From positions 1 through 33,467 of the forward strand of contig SVHZ01000021.1 in assembly GCA_015055525.1 (NCBI GenBank): 33,467 nucleotides of DNA, written 5' to 3'. Position 1 is the stretch's first letter. Every line of letters begins with the position of its first letter. Shown here in pieces: positions 24,000-33,351 of this stretch. A model generated the notes under the pieces. It did no database searches, was not told the DNA's origin, and worked only from the letters and a program-made list of their open reading frames with translations. The DNA comes from Clostridiales bacterium (GTDB lineage: Bacteria; Bacillota; Clostridia; Christensenellales; Borkfalkiaceae). The position numbers were made by a program, and so were the translations under genes.

Positions 24000-26900
24000 T
24001 TATTTTTTATTTTTAGAACCGGGTTTTCTACCTCGCTTACTACTTTCAACTACGGGTTCAGCAGGTTCTTCAACAGCGGGAACTGTTTCTTCTTCAGTAG
24101 GAGTTTCTTCAGCAACTTCTTCAATAACAGCTGGTGCTGAAGAAGATTCTTCAACAGCTTCTACCTTATCTTGTTTCTTAGCGGTAGTAGCTTTGTTGAT
24201 AGCCCTATTAATTACATCAGAACTTGTATAATCGAACTTATCAGAAATATTTAATTCATTAAGTTCATTAAACGGTTTTGCTTCAGAAAGCGCTTGGAAT
24301 ACACCGATATTATTAAACCAAGAAGCAATTTGTTCTACGTATTCTTTGCAGTATTTTTCTTCTTTCATTACCATCTTAGTGCTAAGGATACCTTCAAATA
24401 CTTTGCGAAGTTCCCAATCGTAAATTCTCATAAATCTATCAAGAGTTAAATCAGGATTTGCACGGAACTTACAAATATCTAAGAAGATATCGTATGCAAC
24501 GTTAATAATTCTTTCAGCATCGTCGCAGTCTCTAATAGATTCTTCGCTAGTCTTAACTAAGTATGCAAGTTCAATAATACTTGGGCCTACTTTATTAGCA
24601 AGCGGTTCAACAATCTTACACTTATTCTTAAGATCATCAACGTAACCTGCAACGTTAAATAAAGAATTATTAAGAATTTTCATAAAGTCACAGCCTGTGA
24701 TCTTGCGTTCAAGTTCGTGATATTGAGTATCACTTGAAATGTTTGGAAGACTGTTTTTAATTCTAACGATTTCTTCATCAAACTTAGTTGACCAATCTTC
24801 AATGTACTCGTCTTGGTTTCTAAACCACTTAACTAATTGAGCTGCGTTTTCAAGATTAATTTCGTTTCCGTCAGGAGTTCTAATTGCTTTCTTACCAGAA
24901 GCAGTTACTTCGTAGAACATTAAGTGTTTTTCACTACCCTTTGTTGCACGAGGAGCGTAAACGATATTTTCCATATAGAAACCGTAGAATAATGCCTTAA
25001 CCATCTTGTCATCGTAGATTTTTTCCATCTTTTCGTTCATGTATGGAAGGTATCCACGTTTATGTAAGTTGTTGCCAAGGTGCGGGTTCCACATTTCAGT
25101 TTCGTAGTACTTACTGTTGCGAATTGCTTTTTGATATTGCTTGAAGTAAAGGTTATCTTCACCGAGTTCGTTAAACTTAGTAATTCTAAGCGGAGAAACG
25201 TCCATAACTTCGCCTGTACAATATAAGATATTGTCAAGCATTGTGCTTACTACTGCTACTCTTGCGCTTTCATCACCAGAGAACGTTCTAACAAATTGTT
25301 CAGCGCACGCTTCTAATACCTTGCTTTCTTTATTTTGATCAGTTGGAACGCTTAATTCAAAGTAATCAGCGTTTCTCTTAATAAATCTAGCGGTATTTGT
25401 ACTCATCATGAATACGGTACAATTTGCAGGTTTAACGATATCGCCGATATTATCTCTCATATCGATCTTGATAGAAGGCTTAGCAGATTCACTTGCAGTT
25501 GCAAAGTATGCTTTAATCTTATCTTTAGCTTTAGCCTTATCATCACCACAAGCCATCTTAATCGCTTCAACAACGTTAGCATTGTAAATTTCAATAAACG
25601 CATCGCTATTTTTAATAGATTTTTTGTAAGCGTTTATCATTGCGCTAAATAATGAGTTGATTGCGCTAGCGTCTTTATCGTTATAAGAAGATGATTCGTT
25701 AACTTCTGCGCAAGCTGCATTAAATACAGCGGTGAATACGCCTTGACCAACGATATTATCCGTTTCAGCAACTTCTTGAGCGCTTGCAGGTCCTGCTTCC
25801 TTTAATACTTTTGTTAAAATTTCGTCTTTTTCTTTAGCTTCAGAGTAAACGTTTATAACGCTATCTTGAACGCCTGCATCTTTTCTACGAACGTCTTTAG
25901 CAAGTTCGATAAGGTTTGCTTTTTCCTTTTCAAATCTTACGAAGAACGAACGATATTTAGCAATTAACACGTTTAATGCTTTATTAACGTTAGCGTAAAC
26001 GAGCGCTTTAAGTTCAGCAACAGATTGAGAGCTTACTTCGCCAAGCGTAGCTTTAGCGTCAACTCCAACTAAATAAGCATCCGTCTTCAAATCAGACTTC
26101 AATTCTTCATCGAAATCATCATCATTTTTGATTGCTAAGAAACGATTTTCTAACTTGAAGTACTTGCTCTTTTTAGGCTTTAATTTAATCGTTGTATCTT
26201 CAGAGCCGTTAACTTCTCCAAGAACTACGAATTCTTCTGGAAGTTCATAAATTTCTCTACGCTTAATTGCATCAGCATAAGCAGGGTTTTCATTTCTCAT
26301 TGCAGCAACGAGTTTTTTCTTAAATCTGCAAAGTTGAACGAGAGCGGCAACAGGATGTAAGAAATTACCATCTTTATCCTTTAATATTCTATTGATTAAT
26401 GAAAGACTATTGTTAGGAGCAACTTCGTTCTTTTCATCAAGGCAGAGGATTGCGTTGCTTAAAGAAGTTTTACTTCTCTTAATGTTTTCCGCGCAAGAAA
26501 TGAAATAATTTAATATTTCAGCGTGAGCCTTATTTGCAAATTCCTTAATATCGGCAGCAGATTCTATATCACCTTTAACAATACCTTCGATAGTATCTTC
26601 ATATTCGGTAAAGTTAGGAATCTTCTTAACAATTTCAGACTCTAAATAAGTAAAATACTTTTCAGCAGTATTTGTACCAGGCTCTTTATTGCCTTCTTTA
26701 TCGTAAACGCAAGTGCCTCTGTCAACGATATCGTTAATCTTGCTATCGTTATTTTCAGCATCGTTTTTGAGTTCATCCATTACGATGTCAGCATAACCGG
26801 TTTCGCCCATAGTGTAGGCTCTACCCGCTTCTTTATATTGTCTTTCGTTTTCTTTAATTTTCGCTTCAACTGCTTTATGTAAAGTTAACATATCGCCTTC

Positions 26901-27935
26901 GCAAGCAGCGATAGTTTTTTCGTGAGCAACGTAATCTAAGATTGTGTCCTTAGGGAAACGAATTTCAGAAGTTGAAATACCCGCGTACATTGCACCGCTA
27001 CCATTGTTTTGAGAGTGAACGAGTTCGTGGTTAGAAATTTCACTATCAAATCTATCGCCGATTTCAGTACAAATTAAACTGTAAAGTGAATTTGCAAGAA
27101 CGATATTGTGAGCAGTTACGCTAGTTACGTTAGGAATCTTATCTAAAACGAATACTTGGTTGAACGGAGCAGCGTCTGGTGACCAGAACGATTTATCCAT
27201 TGAATCGAATAAAAGACCAACGCTAGGTTCTTCAGCATGACCGATTTTGAATCTTACAGGTGCTTTCTTCTTTAATTGATCACCTTTGTTGTATCCGCGA
27301 GAAACTAAGTTTATTGCGTTAAGTTCACGGAAAATAGCGTATGCGTTAGCATAAATTTTAGTAGCGTTTTCAGGGGTTTGTCCGTCTGCATAAATATCAG
27401 GAAGAGCAATCATCGCGTTGATAATCGGGCTCTTACCTAAATTCTTTCTAAGATATTTCTTAGCAAATAAAGCGATGGGGATAAATGAACCTGAACCCGT
27501 ACCACCTGCAACTGAAGTAATTACGTAAACTTCGCAAGGATCGTTAGGATTTAAGGTCATTTTTTCTAAAACGTTGATGAAAGAAGATCTAAATTTAGGC
27601 TTGTTCATCGTGTTTAAGAAAGCAAGATAAGATTTCTTTCTCCATTGAGAAGCGCCTCTAAACATTTCTTGTGAACGAATAGCCTTGTCTTCATGTGGGA
27701 ACCATTCACGAATAAACTTAGAACCAATTCTATCACAAATTGTTCCTACGCTTGCATTATCAGCCATCGGAATGGGAGTAGCCCATTCGATTTTTTTGAT
27801 ATCGCCAGCGTCAGTGTCGAAAACGACAGCAGTTATGTTGTTGCCGTTTTGTCCGAGTTCTTGTACCTTTTCGAACAAAATATCAACTGTTTTACTTCCG
27901 GTACCACCTACACCAATTAAAAGTATATTTTTCAT
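24000..27935 (-). CDS. Large tubulin/FtsZ-superfamily GTPase-like protein with acidic tail
   Basis: A 1311-residue protein of the tubulin-like (Tubulin_2, PF13809-type) family. The N-terminal loop is IGVGGTGSK (7-15), followed by the strand AVVFDTD. The GTP-binding signature loop is SVAGGTGSGSF with GGTGSG at 144-149, intact. The segment PIINAMIALPDIYADG follows as expected. FtsZ itself is about 350-400 residues; the long helical remainder is characteristic of this distinct family. From about 1250 the tail is rich in Glu, Pro and Val and ends in KRGRKPGSKNKK, which resembles an AT-hook or basic anchor. AAGGAG lies 7 bases before the ATG. It follows the vWA protein gene by 32 bases. It may form a filament under the membrane; that is inferred. 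Confidence 0.9.
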   Translation of the reverse strand: MKNILLIGVGGTGSKTVDILFEKVQELGQNGNNITAVVFDTDAGDIKKIEWATPIPMADNASVGTICDRIGSKFIREWFPHEDKAIRSQEMFRGASQWRKKSYLAFLNTMNKPKFRSSFINVLEKMTLNPNDPCEVYVITSVAGGTGSGSFIPIALFAKKYLRKNLGKSPIINAMIALPDIYADGQTPENATKIYANAYAIFRELNAINLVSRGYNKGDQLKKKAPVRFKIGHAEEPSVGLLFDSMDKSFWSPDAAPFNQVFVLDKIPNVTSVTAHNIVLANSLYSLICTEIGDRFDSEISNHELVHSQNNGSGAMYAGISTSEIRFPKDTILDYVAHEKTIAACEGDMLTLHKAVEAKIKENERQYKEAGRAYTMGETGYADIVMDELKNDAENNDSKINDIVDRGTCVYDKEGNKEPGTNTAEKYFTYLESEIVKKIPNFTEYEDTIEGIVKGDIESAADIKEFANKAHAEILNYFISCAENIKRSKTSLSNAILCLDEKNEVAPNNSLSLINRILKDKDGNFLHPVAALVQLCRFKKKLVAAMRNENPAYADAIKRREIYELPEEFVVLGEVNGSEDTTIKLKPKKSKYFKLENRFLAIKNDDDFDEELKSDLKTDAYLVGVDAKATLGEVSSQSVAELKALVYANVNKALNVLIAKYRSFFVRFEKEKANLIELAKDVRRKDAGVQDSVINVYSEAKEKDEILTKVLKEAGPASAQEVAETDNIVGQGVFTAVFNAACAEVNESSSYNDKDASAINSLFSAMINAYKKSIKNSDAFIEIYNANVVEAIKMACGDDKAKAKDKIKAYFATASESAKPSIKIDMRDNIGDIVKPANCTVFMMSTNTARFIKRNADYFELSVPTDQNKESKVLEACAEQFVRTFSGDESARVAVVSTMLDNILYCTGEVMDVSPLRITKFNELGEDNLYFKQYQKAIRNSKYYETEMWNPHLGNNLHKRGYLPYMNEKMEKIYDDKMVKALFYGFYMENIVYAPRATKGSEKHLMFYEVTASGKKAIRTPDGNEINLENAAQLVKWFRNQDEYIEDWSTKFDEEIVRIKNSLPNISSDTQYHELERKITGCDFMKILNNSLFNVAGYVDDLKNKCKIVEPLANKVGPSIIELAYLVKTSEESIRDCDDAERIINVAYDIFLDICKFRANPDLTLDRFMRIYDWELRKVFEGILSTKMVMKEEKYCKEYVEQIASWFNNIGVFQALSEAKPFNELNELNISDKFDYTSSDVINRAINKATTAKKQDKVEAVEESSSAPAVIEEVAEETPTEEETVPAVEEPAEPVVESSKRGRKPGSKNKK

Positions 27936-27967
27936 ATATATCTCCTTATATTTTTATCTAAAATAAA

Positions 27968-30900
27968 TTAATTTGAATTAATAAAGAAAATTAGTTCCTT
28001 AACAGCGCCCTTATCATCTTTAGTTGCAAAGTATTTTTCAGTAACACCAATTTTAGCCTTGGCTTTAATTGGATTTTTACCTTTATCAACCATGATATTT
28101 TTCATATCACCAGTAGTTATCGGACTGTCAAGCTTTGGTTTCTTACTCTTTTTGCCTTTGTATGCTCTACACTTTTTCCTATAGTTTAACATTATATCAA
28201 ACGCAGGAATTGGTGCTTTAGGGATAGAAAATTCACTAACGTCCGACTTAAACTTCATCATCGAAGCTTTAGTGTTATCGTCTATAGAGAACTCTATTCC
28301 ACTTGCTTTGATTGGAGGCTGATTCATAAACTCCTTAAATGGTATAAATCTTTTTAGATGCCATTTGAAAATGAGTTTGTTATCGAAATTCACAGGCTTT
28401 GCCGTAACGTCAACCTTCATTGCATTAACTTTTTTAATGGTAATCGTTGAAATTATTCCCTTAGGAATAGGCTTAGCAACGAAGAAACCGATTATCCAAA
28501 GCACTATATGAACTACCGTATAAACGATAAGTATTATAACGAGCCAACGCCAAATTCTTGAAAGAATACCTACGGGCGTTAAACTAAACGCTCCAACGTT
28601 TGAACAACTGCCCACGGATAAAGTTAACGTTTTATCACCGGTTATAATAAACGATCCAACGAGTGAGGCTAAAGGTTGCCACCAAGTTGTTCCCAGCGAA
28701 CAAACTATGTAAGCATCTCCACCATTTTCAATAACGCTAGTGGTTACCGTAGGAGGAAGTAGCAATTCCCAACCAAACTTGTTATAAGAAAGTTTAATCT
28801 CTCCACTATCAAGCCCTTCTCTAAGTTCTTGTGCGGTTAAATAGTCACCGTCAAGATTTACTCTATAATAAATCTTTGATTTTGATTTATTTATATTATA
28901 GATATCAACTTGAGTGTTTTCTTCAGTAACTTCTATAAAGTAAGCAGACTCAATAATATTTAACTTGCAAGTTGCCGTCGAATTTACGTTAGGATCTTTT
29001 GTCGACCAAACTTTAAGCGAAACGTTTTTCTCTCCCGCACTCAACATCTTGGCTGGTAAGTTATCGCTGTTAGGAATAAATTTCAAAACGTTTCCGTCTA
29101 ACTTAACAGATTTAGTTTTGTCTACCCCGTCAACTTTTAACTCATAACCTATAACAGATGAAGTAAAACTAAGTGGCTGTCCACTTGCCGTAAGACTAAA
29201 CTCGATAGCGTTCATATTATCGGGCGCTTGCTTAGTCGTTAGTGTAATACCTCCGCTCTGAACGGCGGTTACGCTTAAACTGTTAGGATAAAAATTTAGT
29301 TCGCTTTCGCCAAATCTATATCTCTTATTCTCTTGGTAAGTTACTTTTATTTTATTAGTGTAACTACCAAACTGACCAAATTGAGTTTTATATACAATTG
29401 ATATAACGCCATTGCTTTTAACTTGTTTACTTAAAACCTCAATATCGTTACCTTGCGGATCTTTAAGTTCAACAACTTCCCACTTAAACAAAGAATCAAT
29501 CTGCGACTTAGTTTGTTGTTTTCCATCGTAAACAACCGTGTAATCAACTGTTACCGTATCACCGCTTGTCTTTTGATCGGCAGTAACTTTGAAGTTTTCA
29601 GGTTTTGCATCAATGTCACACAACCAAGAGTTATAGAGAACGTAACTAGAATCACCAATCTTAACGTTAACGGATAAAGCAACTTCGTTCTTACCTGTTT
29701 TAAGATTGAATCCGTCTTCATAGTTATAAGTTTGACCAGCGTACGATACGCTAGTTTGAACGTCACCAAGAACGTTTGTTAAATTCCTATTAGTCTTAGC
29801 GTCAATAAGTTTGAATCGCGTTCTTAACGTTTCATTCCCTTTGAAAGTCGTATTGATTGTATCAACGTCAATATACTCCCACTCGCCCGCATCTGTTTTA
29901 TATTGAAGTTCAGATTCAAGTTTAATCGCAGGCTCTACTAAAACGTTAACAGTTGTAGGTTGGCTATTAAACGTTAAGGTGATTACGTTCTTATTCAAAA
30001 ACTCATCATCTTTCTTTGGTTCAATAATCGAAGAGTAACCAGATATTTGAATTCTTTGAGACTTATTATTAACTGTAACTTCTTCATCAACGGAAATAGC
30101 TGTCGCTCGCTTGTTAGATAAAGATAAGGAAGGCGACGCCGAAACGTCCGTTACAGATAAAGCGCTTTCGCCTTGAGCAAGAATTGCCAAACTCGAAATT
30201 GAAAACTCGCATTCTCGAAGATCAATCGTAACCTTGTTGCCATCTTGTTTAACGCCTGTTTGCAAAGTGTATCTTCCAGTTACTCGATTGGTTAATTCTT
30301 GCATCGCACTTATAACGTCATCTTTGTCTTTTACTTCCTCAGCTGTTAGTGAAGGAGTGTCCGTTATTCCTGCGCTAGTACCCATACCAAAGTAGAAAGT
30401 TTGAAGACCCAAATAATCGTTTATCGCAGTGGTCAAAAGGTCGTTCGTCGTGTCGTATTTTCTATTGTAAAAATCAAGCTGTCCCTTAAAATCAAATTTC
30501 CTTCCAAATACCGTTGCGTCATCAAAAACACCGTCCGATAAAACAATTAACCAATACTCTTTATCTTTGCTAGATTCGAGTTTGTTCATTCCGTTTCCTT
30601 CTAGCCACTTGATTGCTTTCTCAACAGCGTATGGCGGAGTTGAACTTCCTGGATTAAACAAAGCGTTAGAGATTGTTTCTTTAACGACCTTAGCTCTATC
30701 TTCATCTTTCAACCTTACTTCAATGCTAGGCGTATCATGAGTCGTGTCGTCATCGGGATTTAGCGGAAAGATATACATCAAGTCGTTAGAATCGAAAATC
30801 GACATCAAACCCTGAAGCGCGTATTTCGCATAAGGACTCCAACCGCCCGTCTTCATTGATCCCGAGTTATCGTAAACAACAGCAACAACTTTGTTTTTGT

Positions 30901-31024
30901 CTACTAACTCTTGACCCGTGTCGTCAGCGTTAACTGAAACTGGTGGGGATCGCAATAAGGCGGAAGAAACAAGAAGCAAAATCGCCATCATAGAGAACAA
31001 AAATATTTTTAATTTTTTTCTCAT
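27968..31024 (-). CDS. Secreted vWA protein with a transmembrane helix and cytoplasmic tail
   Basis: A 1018-residue protein. A signal peptide spans about residues 1-33 (basic start, hydrophobic core ending near SVNAD). A von Willebrand factor A domain covers about 45-255 with a complete MIDAS start, Asp52-Asn-Ser54-Gly-Ser56, and LSDGVFDD later. A long beta-rich extracellular region of immunoglobulin-like character follows to about 815. A transmembrane helix lies at about 827-855 (LVIILIVYTVVHIVLWIIGFF). The remaining 160 residues would be cytoplasmic and basic. The protein could thus carry an outside metal-dependent adhesion event to the tubulin-like proteins encoded next. An AAGGAGAA site precedes the ATG. 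First gene after the promoter at 31261-31289. Confidence 0.88.
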   Translation of the reverse strand: MRKKLKIFLFSMMAILLLVSSALLRSPPVSVNADDTGQELVDKNKVVAVVYDNSGSMKTGGWSPYAKYALQGLMSIFDSNDLMYIFPLNPDDDTTHDTPSIEVRLKDEDRAKVVKETISNALFNPGSSTPPYAVEKAIKWLEGNGMNKLESSKDKEYWLIVLSDGVFDDATVFGRKFDFKGQLDFYNRKYDTTNDLLTTAINDYLGLQTFYFGMGTSAGITDTPSLTAEEVKDKDDVISAMQELTNRVTGRYTLQTGVKQDGNKVTIDLRECEFSISSLAILAQGESALSVTDVSASPSLSLSNKRATAISVDEEVTVNNKSQRIQISGYSSIIEPKKDDEFLNKNVITLTFNSQPTTVNVLVEPAIKLESELQYKTDAGEWEYIDVDTINTTFKGNETLRTRFKLIDAKTNRNLTNVLGDVQTSVSYAGQTYNYEDGFNLKTGKNEVALSVNVKIGDSSYVLYNSWLCDIDAKPENFKVTADQKTSGDTVTVDYTVVYDGKQQTKSQIDSLFKWEVVELKDPQGNDIEVLSKQVKSNGVISIVYKTQFGQFGSYTNKIKVTYQENKRYRFGESELNFYPNSLSVTAVQSGGITLTTKQAPDNMNAIEFSLTASGQPLSFTSSVIGYELKVDGVDKTKSVKLDGNVLKFIPNSDNLPAKMLSAGEKNVSLKVWSTKDPNVNSTATCKLNIIESAYFIEVTEENTQVDIYNINKSKSKIYYRVNLDGDYLTAQELREGLDSGEIKLSYNKFGWELLLPPTVTTSVIENGGDAYIVCSLGTTWWQPLASLVGSFIITGDKTLTLSVGSCSNVGAFSLTPVGILSRIWRWLVIILIVYTVVHIVLWIIGFFVAKPIPKGIISTITIKKVNAMKVDVTAKPVNFDNKLIFKWHLKRFIPFKEFMNQPPIKASGIEFSIDDNTKASMMKFKSDVSEFSIPKAPIPAFDIMLNYRKKCRAYKGKKSKKPKLDSPITTGDMKNIMVDKGKNPIKAKAKIGVTEKYFATKDDKGAVKELIFFINSN

Positions 31025-31254
31025 TAAATTTCTCCTTAAAAAATATTAAATTGAATTTATTATTTGATAATTAAATTGATAAAATATTTAAGTGAAAAAA
31101 TTGAATAAAAATGATTAGTAAAAAAATAAATTATTATTTAATTATATAATATTGAATTGCGCGGAAATTAATATTATTCAATCGAAATTTATTATTAAAA
31201 ATCAAAACAATTAATTTCAAAAAAATAAAAATTCGACATATTCCGTTTATTGTG
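31025..31254 (-). other. Long AT-rich leader of the vWA-tubulin operon
   Basis: About 230 bases separate the predicted transcription start from the vWA start codon. No gene, attenuator peptide or known riboswitch is recognisable. A 7-base inverted repeat (ATTGAAT 31151-31157, ATTCAAT 31176-31182) encloses the only short GC-rich segment of the leader. Confidence 0.5.
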
Positions 31255-31260
31255 GCGTAA

Positions 31261-31289
31261 ATTATAAAACTATTTTTTCTATTTGTCAA
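31261..31289 (-). promoter_or_regulatory. Consensus promoter of the vWA-tubulin operon
   Basis: TTGACA (31284-31289) and TATAAT (31261-31266), both perfect, are separated by 17 bases on the minus strand. In a stretch this AT-rich single TATAAT boxes occur by chance, but a perfect TTGACA at the exact spacing is unlikely to. Confidence 0.82.
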
Positions 31290-31960
31290 TAGTTTGCAAA
31301 AACTTTTTTTCAAGCAGTTTTCACAAATTACACAATAAATTAAAAAATTAAATAAAAATTTATATTGATTTCGAAGTTGTTTTTAAGTAAAAAACATTAA
31401 TTAAAAAAATTGATTTTTAATTTAATTATTAATTATTGAAAAAATAAAAAATAATTATTTAATTAATTTATTTAATTTTTCTTAAATAAATAATATATTA
31501 TTTATTTATTAATTAATTTAATTATTTTTTTAATTAATTTTAATGTTGTTTTTTATTTTAATTAATTATTTGATTATCCATATAATTTTTGCTAATTATT
31601 TTTAATTATTTTTTTAATTAATTTTAACCGCGAAAAATTATTAAAACTTTTTCAAAAAAAAATTTTTAATTTTTGAAGTTTTTCATTAAATTCGACCTAT
31701 CATTTTTTAATCTTTAATGAAACGTCAAATGATTTTTTTGTAATTTAATAACTTTGATTAATTAATTTTTAATTCAAAATTTAATGCAAATAATTAAGTG
31801 TAATTTTATAACTTTTACCTAAAATTTAACCGTTATTTTTACAATTAATTTAATAATTAATTTAATTAATTTTTTAATATAAAAATATAATAATTTTAAT
31901 TAAAAAAATCACTTCTTTTTAAGCGCTAATTTTTTAATTAATTTAATATAAAAAAATAAT
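31290..31960. other. Extremely AT-rich non-coding spacer
   Basis: No open reading frame, RNA gene or known element is seen. Base composition is extreme: in 31441-31560 I count only 3 G or C among 120 bases. ATTAATTAAT-type runs recur throughout. It separates the terminator of the vWA/peptidase operon from the promoter of the vWA-tubulin operon. Confidence 0.8.
31681..31722. repeat. Inverted repeat inside the AT-rich spacer
   Basis: TTTCATTAAA (31681-31690) and TTTAATGAAA (31713-31722) are perfect 10-base arms 22 bases apart. The enclosed bases include the least AT-rich part of the spacer. It could be a binding site or a small hairpin; nothing decides. Confidence 0.5.
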
Positions 31961-31965
31961 AAAAA

Positions 31966-32003
31966 AATAAGAGGAATTTATCGCTAGATAAGTCCCTCTT
32001 ATT
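31966..32003 (-). terminator. Terminator of the peptidase/vWA operon
   Basis: Outer arms AATAAGAGG (31966-31974) and CCTCTTATT (31995-32003) and inner arms TTATC/GATAA form one long hairpin with a GCTA loop. It is followed by a T-rich run on the minus strand. A smaller hairpin (7-base arms, 32033-32056) lies between it and the stop codon. Confidence 0.85.
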
Positions 32004-32067
32004 CTCATTTTTAAGTATAAAAAATTCATCGTTTTAACGCTTGATCATACGTTAAATTTTATAAAGA

Positions 32068-33351
32068 TTAGTCCTTTATAGGAGCCTTTATTCTTGCAAT
32101 TCTACCCCAAGGTGGAGTGACGCTTTCATTATTAAGCAACCACAAAACTGGGATACCAAGGCTACAACTTTCGTCAGGAAACGGAGCGTAACCGTCAGTT
32201 AAGATTATGATAATCGACGGTAAATTATCTGGCATTTCATTTTTAACGTAACTGAAAATCGGAGCAAAATCAGTACCTCCACCACCCGAAACTTTAATGC
32301 TTAATAACGACTCTTCATCACAAAACGGAACGGGTGGAACGACGTCTGCATCAAAGAAACCAAGCATTCCGTTAAGCTTATTATCGAACTGATCAAGCGC
32401 CCCTTTTACCTCGGAATAAGCTAGAGTAATTAACTCGTCACTCATTGATCCTGACGTGTCAATCATAAACAAAACGTCTTTTATAATAACATCGGTATCA
32501 TTGAAATCGGGAAGGAAAAACGGGCTATCTCCATACCTTTTATCAGGTGGTGAAAATGAATAATCGACCACCTCTTCTTGAATAAAAGTTGATAATATTT
32601 CGCGCCAATCAGTCTGCGGTTCAGTAAGCTCTTTTATTAGCCTTTTAGCAAGAATAGGAACTGTTCCTCTTGACGTGCTGGCGCTTCTAATTTCAATCGC
32701 TTCAGCGGCGTTTTTCAAACGGTTTTGCCACTTCGCTTTTTCCTTGTTTTCATCTTCATTGAAGTCACCTTCAACGCTATCTTTCCACTTTCCATGGTCG
32801 TCCCAGTCACCACCCTCACCCATTGTTTTATTGCGAGAACCACCTTTCTTATTGTTGTTAGATTGACCGCCTGCGGATTGTTTTACCTTCTTATTTTCAT
32901 TGTCAAGTAGCATCTCGTAAACTTCTTCAGCAGTATAATTATAACCGTCTTTACCATCTGGAGCGAGGTTCATACTCTCACCGTATTTTTGTAACGTTAT
33001 ACTATTTTTATCACCGTTATTTGAGTGAAGAATATTAGAATTAACAACAATGTCACACGCTATATTAAACAGTCTTGGATCTCGATTTCCCGTCCTTAAA
33101 CAATGGTATAAAGCCATGTGCATAACCTCGTGCATGAGTACGAAATCAAGTTCTGAGTCAGATAAGTCATCCATAAATTTAGGGCTAAAATATATCCTAG
33201 TTCCATCGGTTGCAGCAGTCTCAATAACAAAGTCTAACGAGAACTCTGCGTGCATAAGTAACAACCCGTAAAACCCATTAGTGTTAAGCAGTCGCATGCG
33301 TGAAAGTATGAGCCTTCTAACGTACTCTCGTTTCTTATCTTCCGCTATCAT
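32068..33351 (-). CDS. DUF2201-type metallopeptidase-like protein with C-terminal vWA domain
   Basis: A 427-residue cytosolic protein. The N-terminal domain has a zinc peptidase motif HEVMH at 74-78, followed by LYHCLRTGNRDPRLFNIACDIVVN, which provides the usual downstream acidic ligand. A low-complexity Gly/Asn/Lys linker lies around 165-185. The vWA domain starts near 290 with MIDAS residues Asp298-Thr-Ser-Gly-Ser302, then GGGGTDFAPIF and ILTDGYAPFP. Proteins of this architecture are typically encoded beside a MoxR-type AAA ATPase. A GGAAGG site precedes the ATG, which overlaps the end of the gene upstream. A terminator follows, so it is in a different transcription unit from the tubulin-like genes although on the same strand. 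Confidence 0.9.
   Translation of the reverse strand: MIAEDKKREYVRRLILSRMRLLNTNGFYGLLLMHAEFSLDFVIETAATDGTRIYFSPKFMDDLSDSELDFVLMHEVMHMALYHCLRTGNRDPRLFNIACDIVVNSNILHSNNGDKNSITLQKYGESMNLAPDGKDGYNYTAEEVYEMLLDNENKKVKQSAGGQSNNNKKGGSRNKTMGEGGDWDDHGKWKDSVEGDFNEDENKEKAKWQNRLKNAAEAIEIRSASTSRGTVPILAKRLIKELTEPQTDWREILSTFIQEEVVDYSFSPPDKRYGDSPFFLPDFNDTDVIIKDVLFMIDTSGSMSDELITLAYSEVKGALDQFDNKLNGMLGFFDADVVPPVPFCDEESLLSIKVSGGGGTDFAPIFSYVKNEMPDNLPSIIIILTDGYAPFPDESCSLGIPVLWLLNNESVTPPWGRIARIKAPIKD

Noticed and set aside
31380-31960. Replication origin or decayed genes in the AT-rich spacer
   Set aside because: No DnaA-box cluster or dnaA/dnaN neighbours, and no remaining reading-frame similarity could be seen; only the composition is remarkable.
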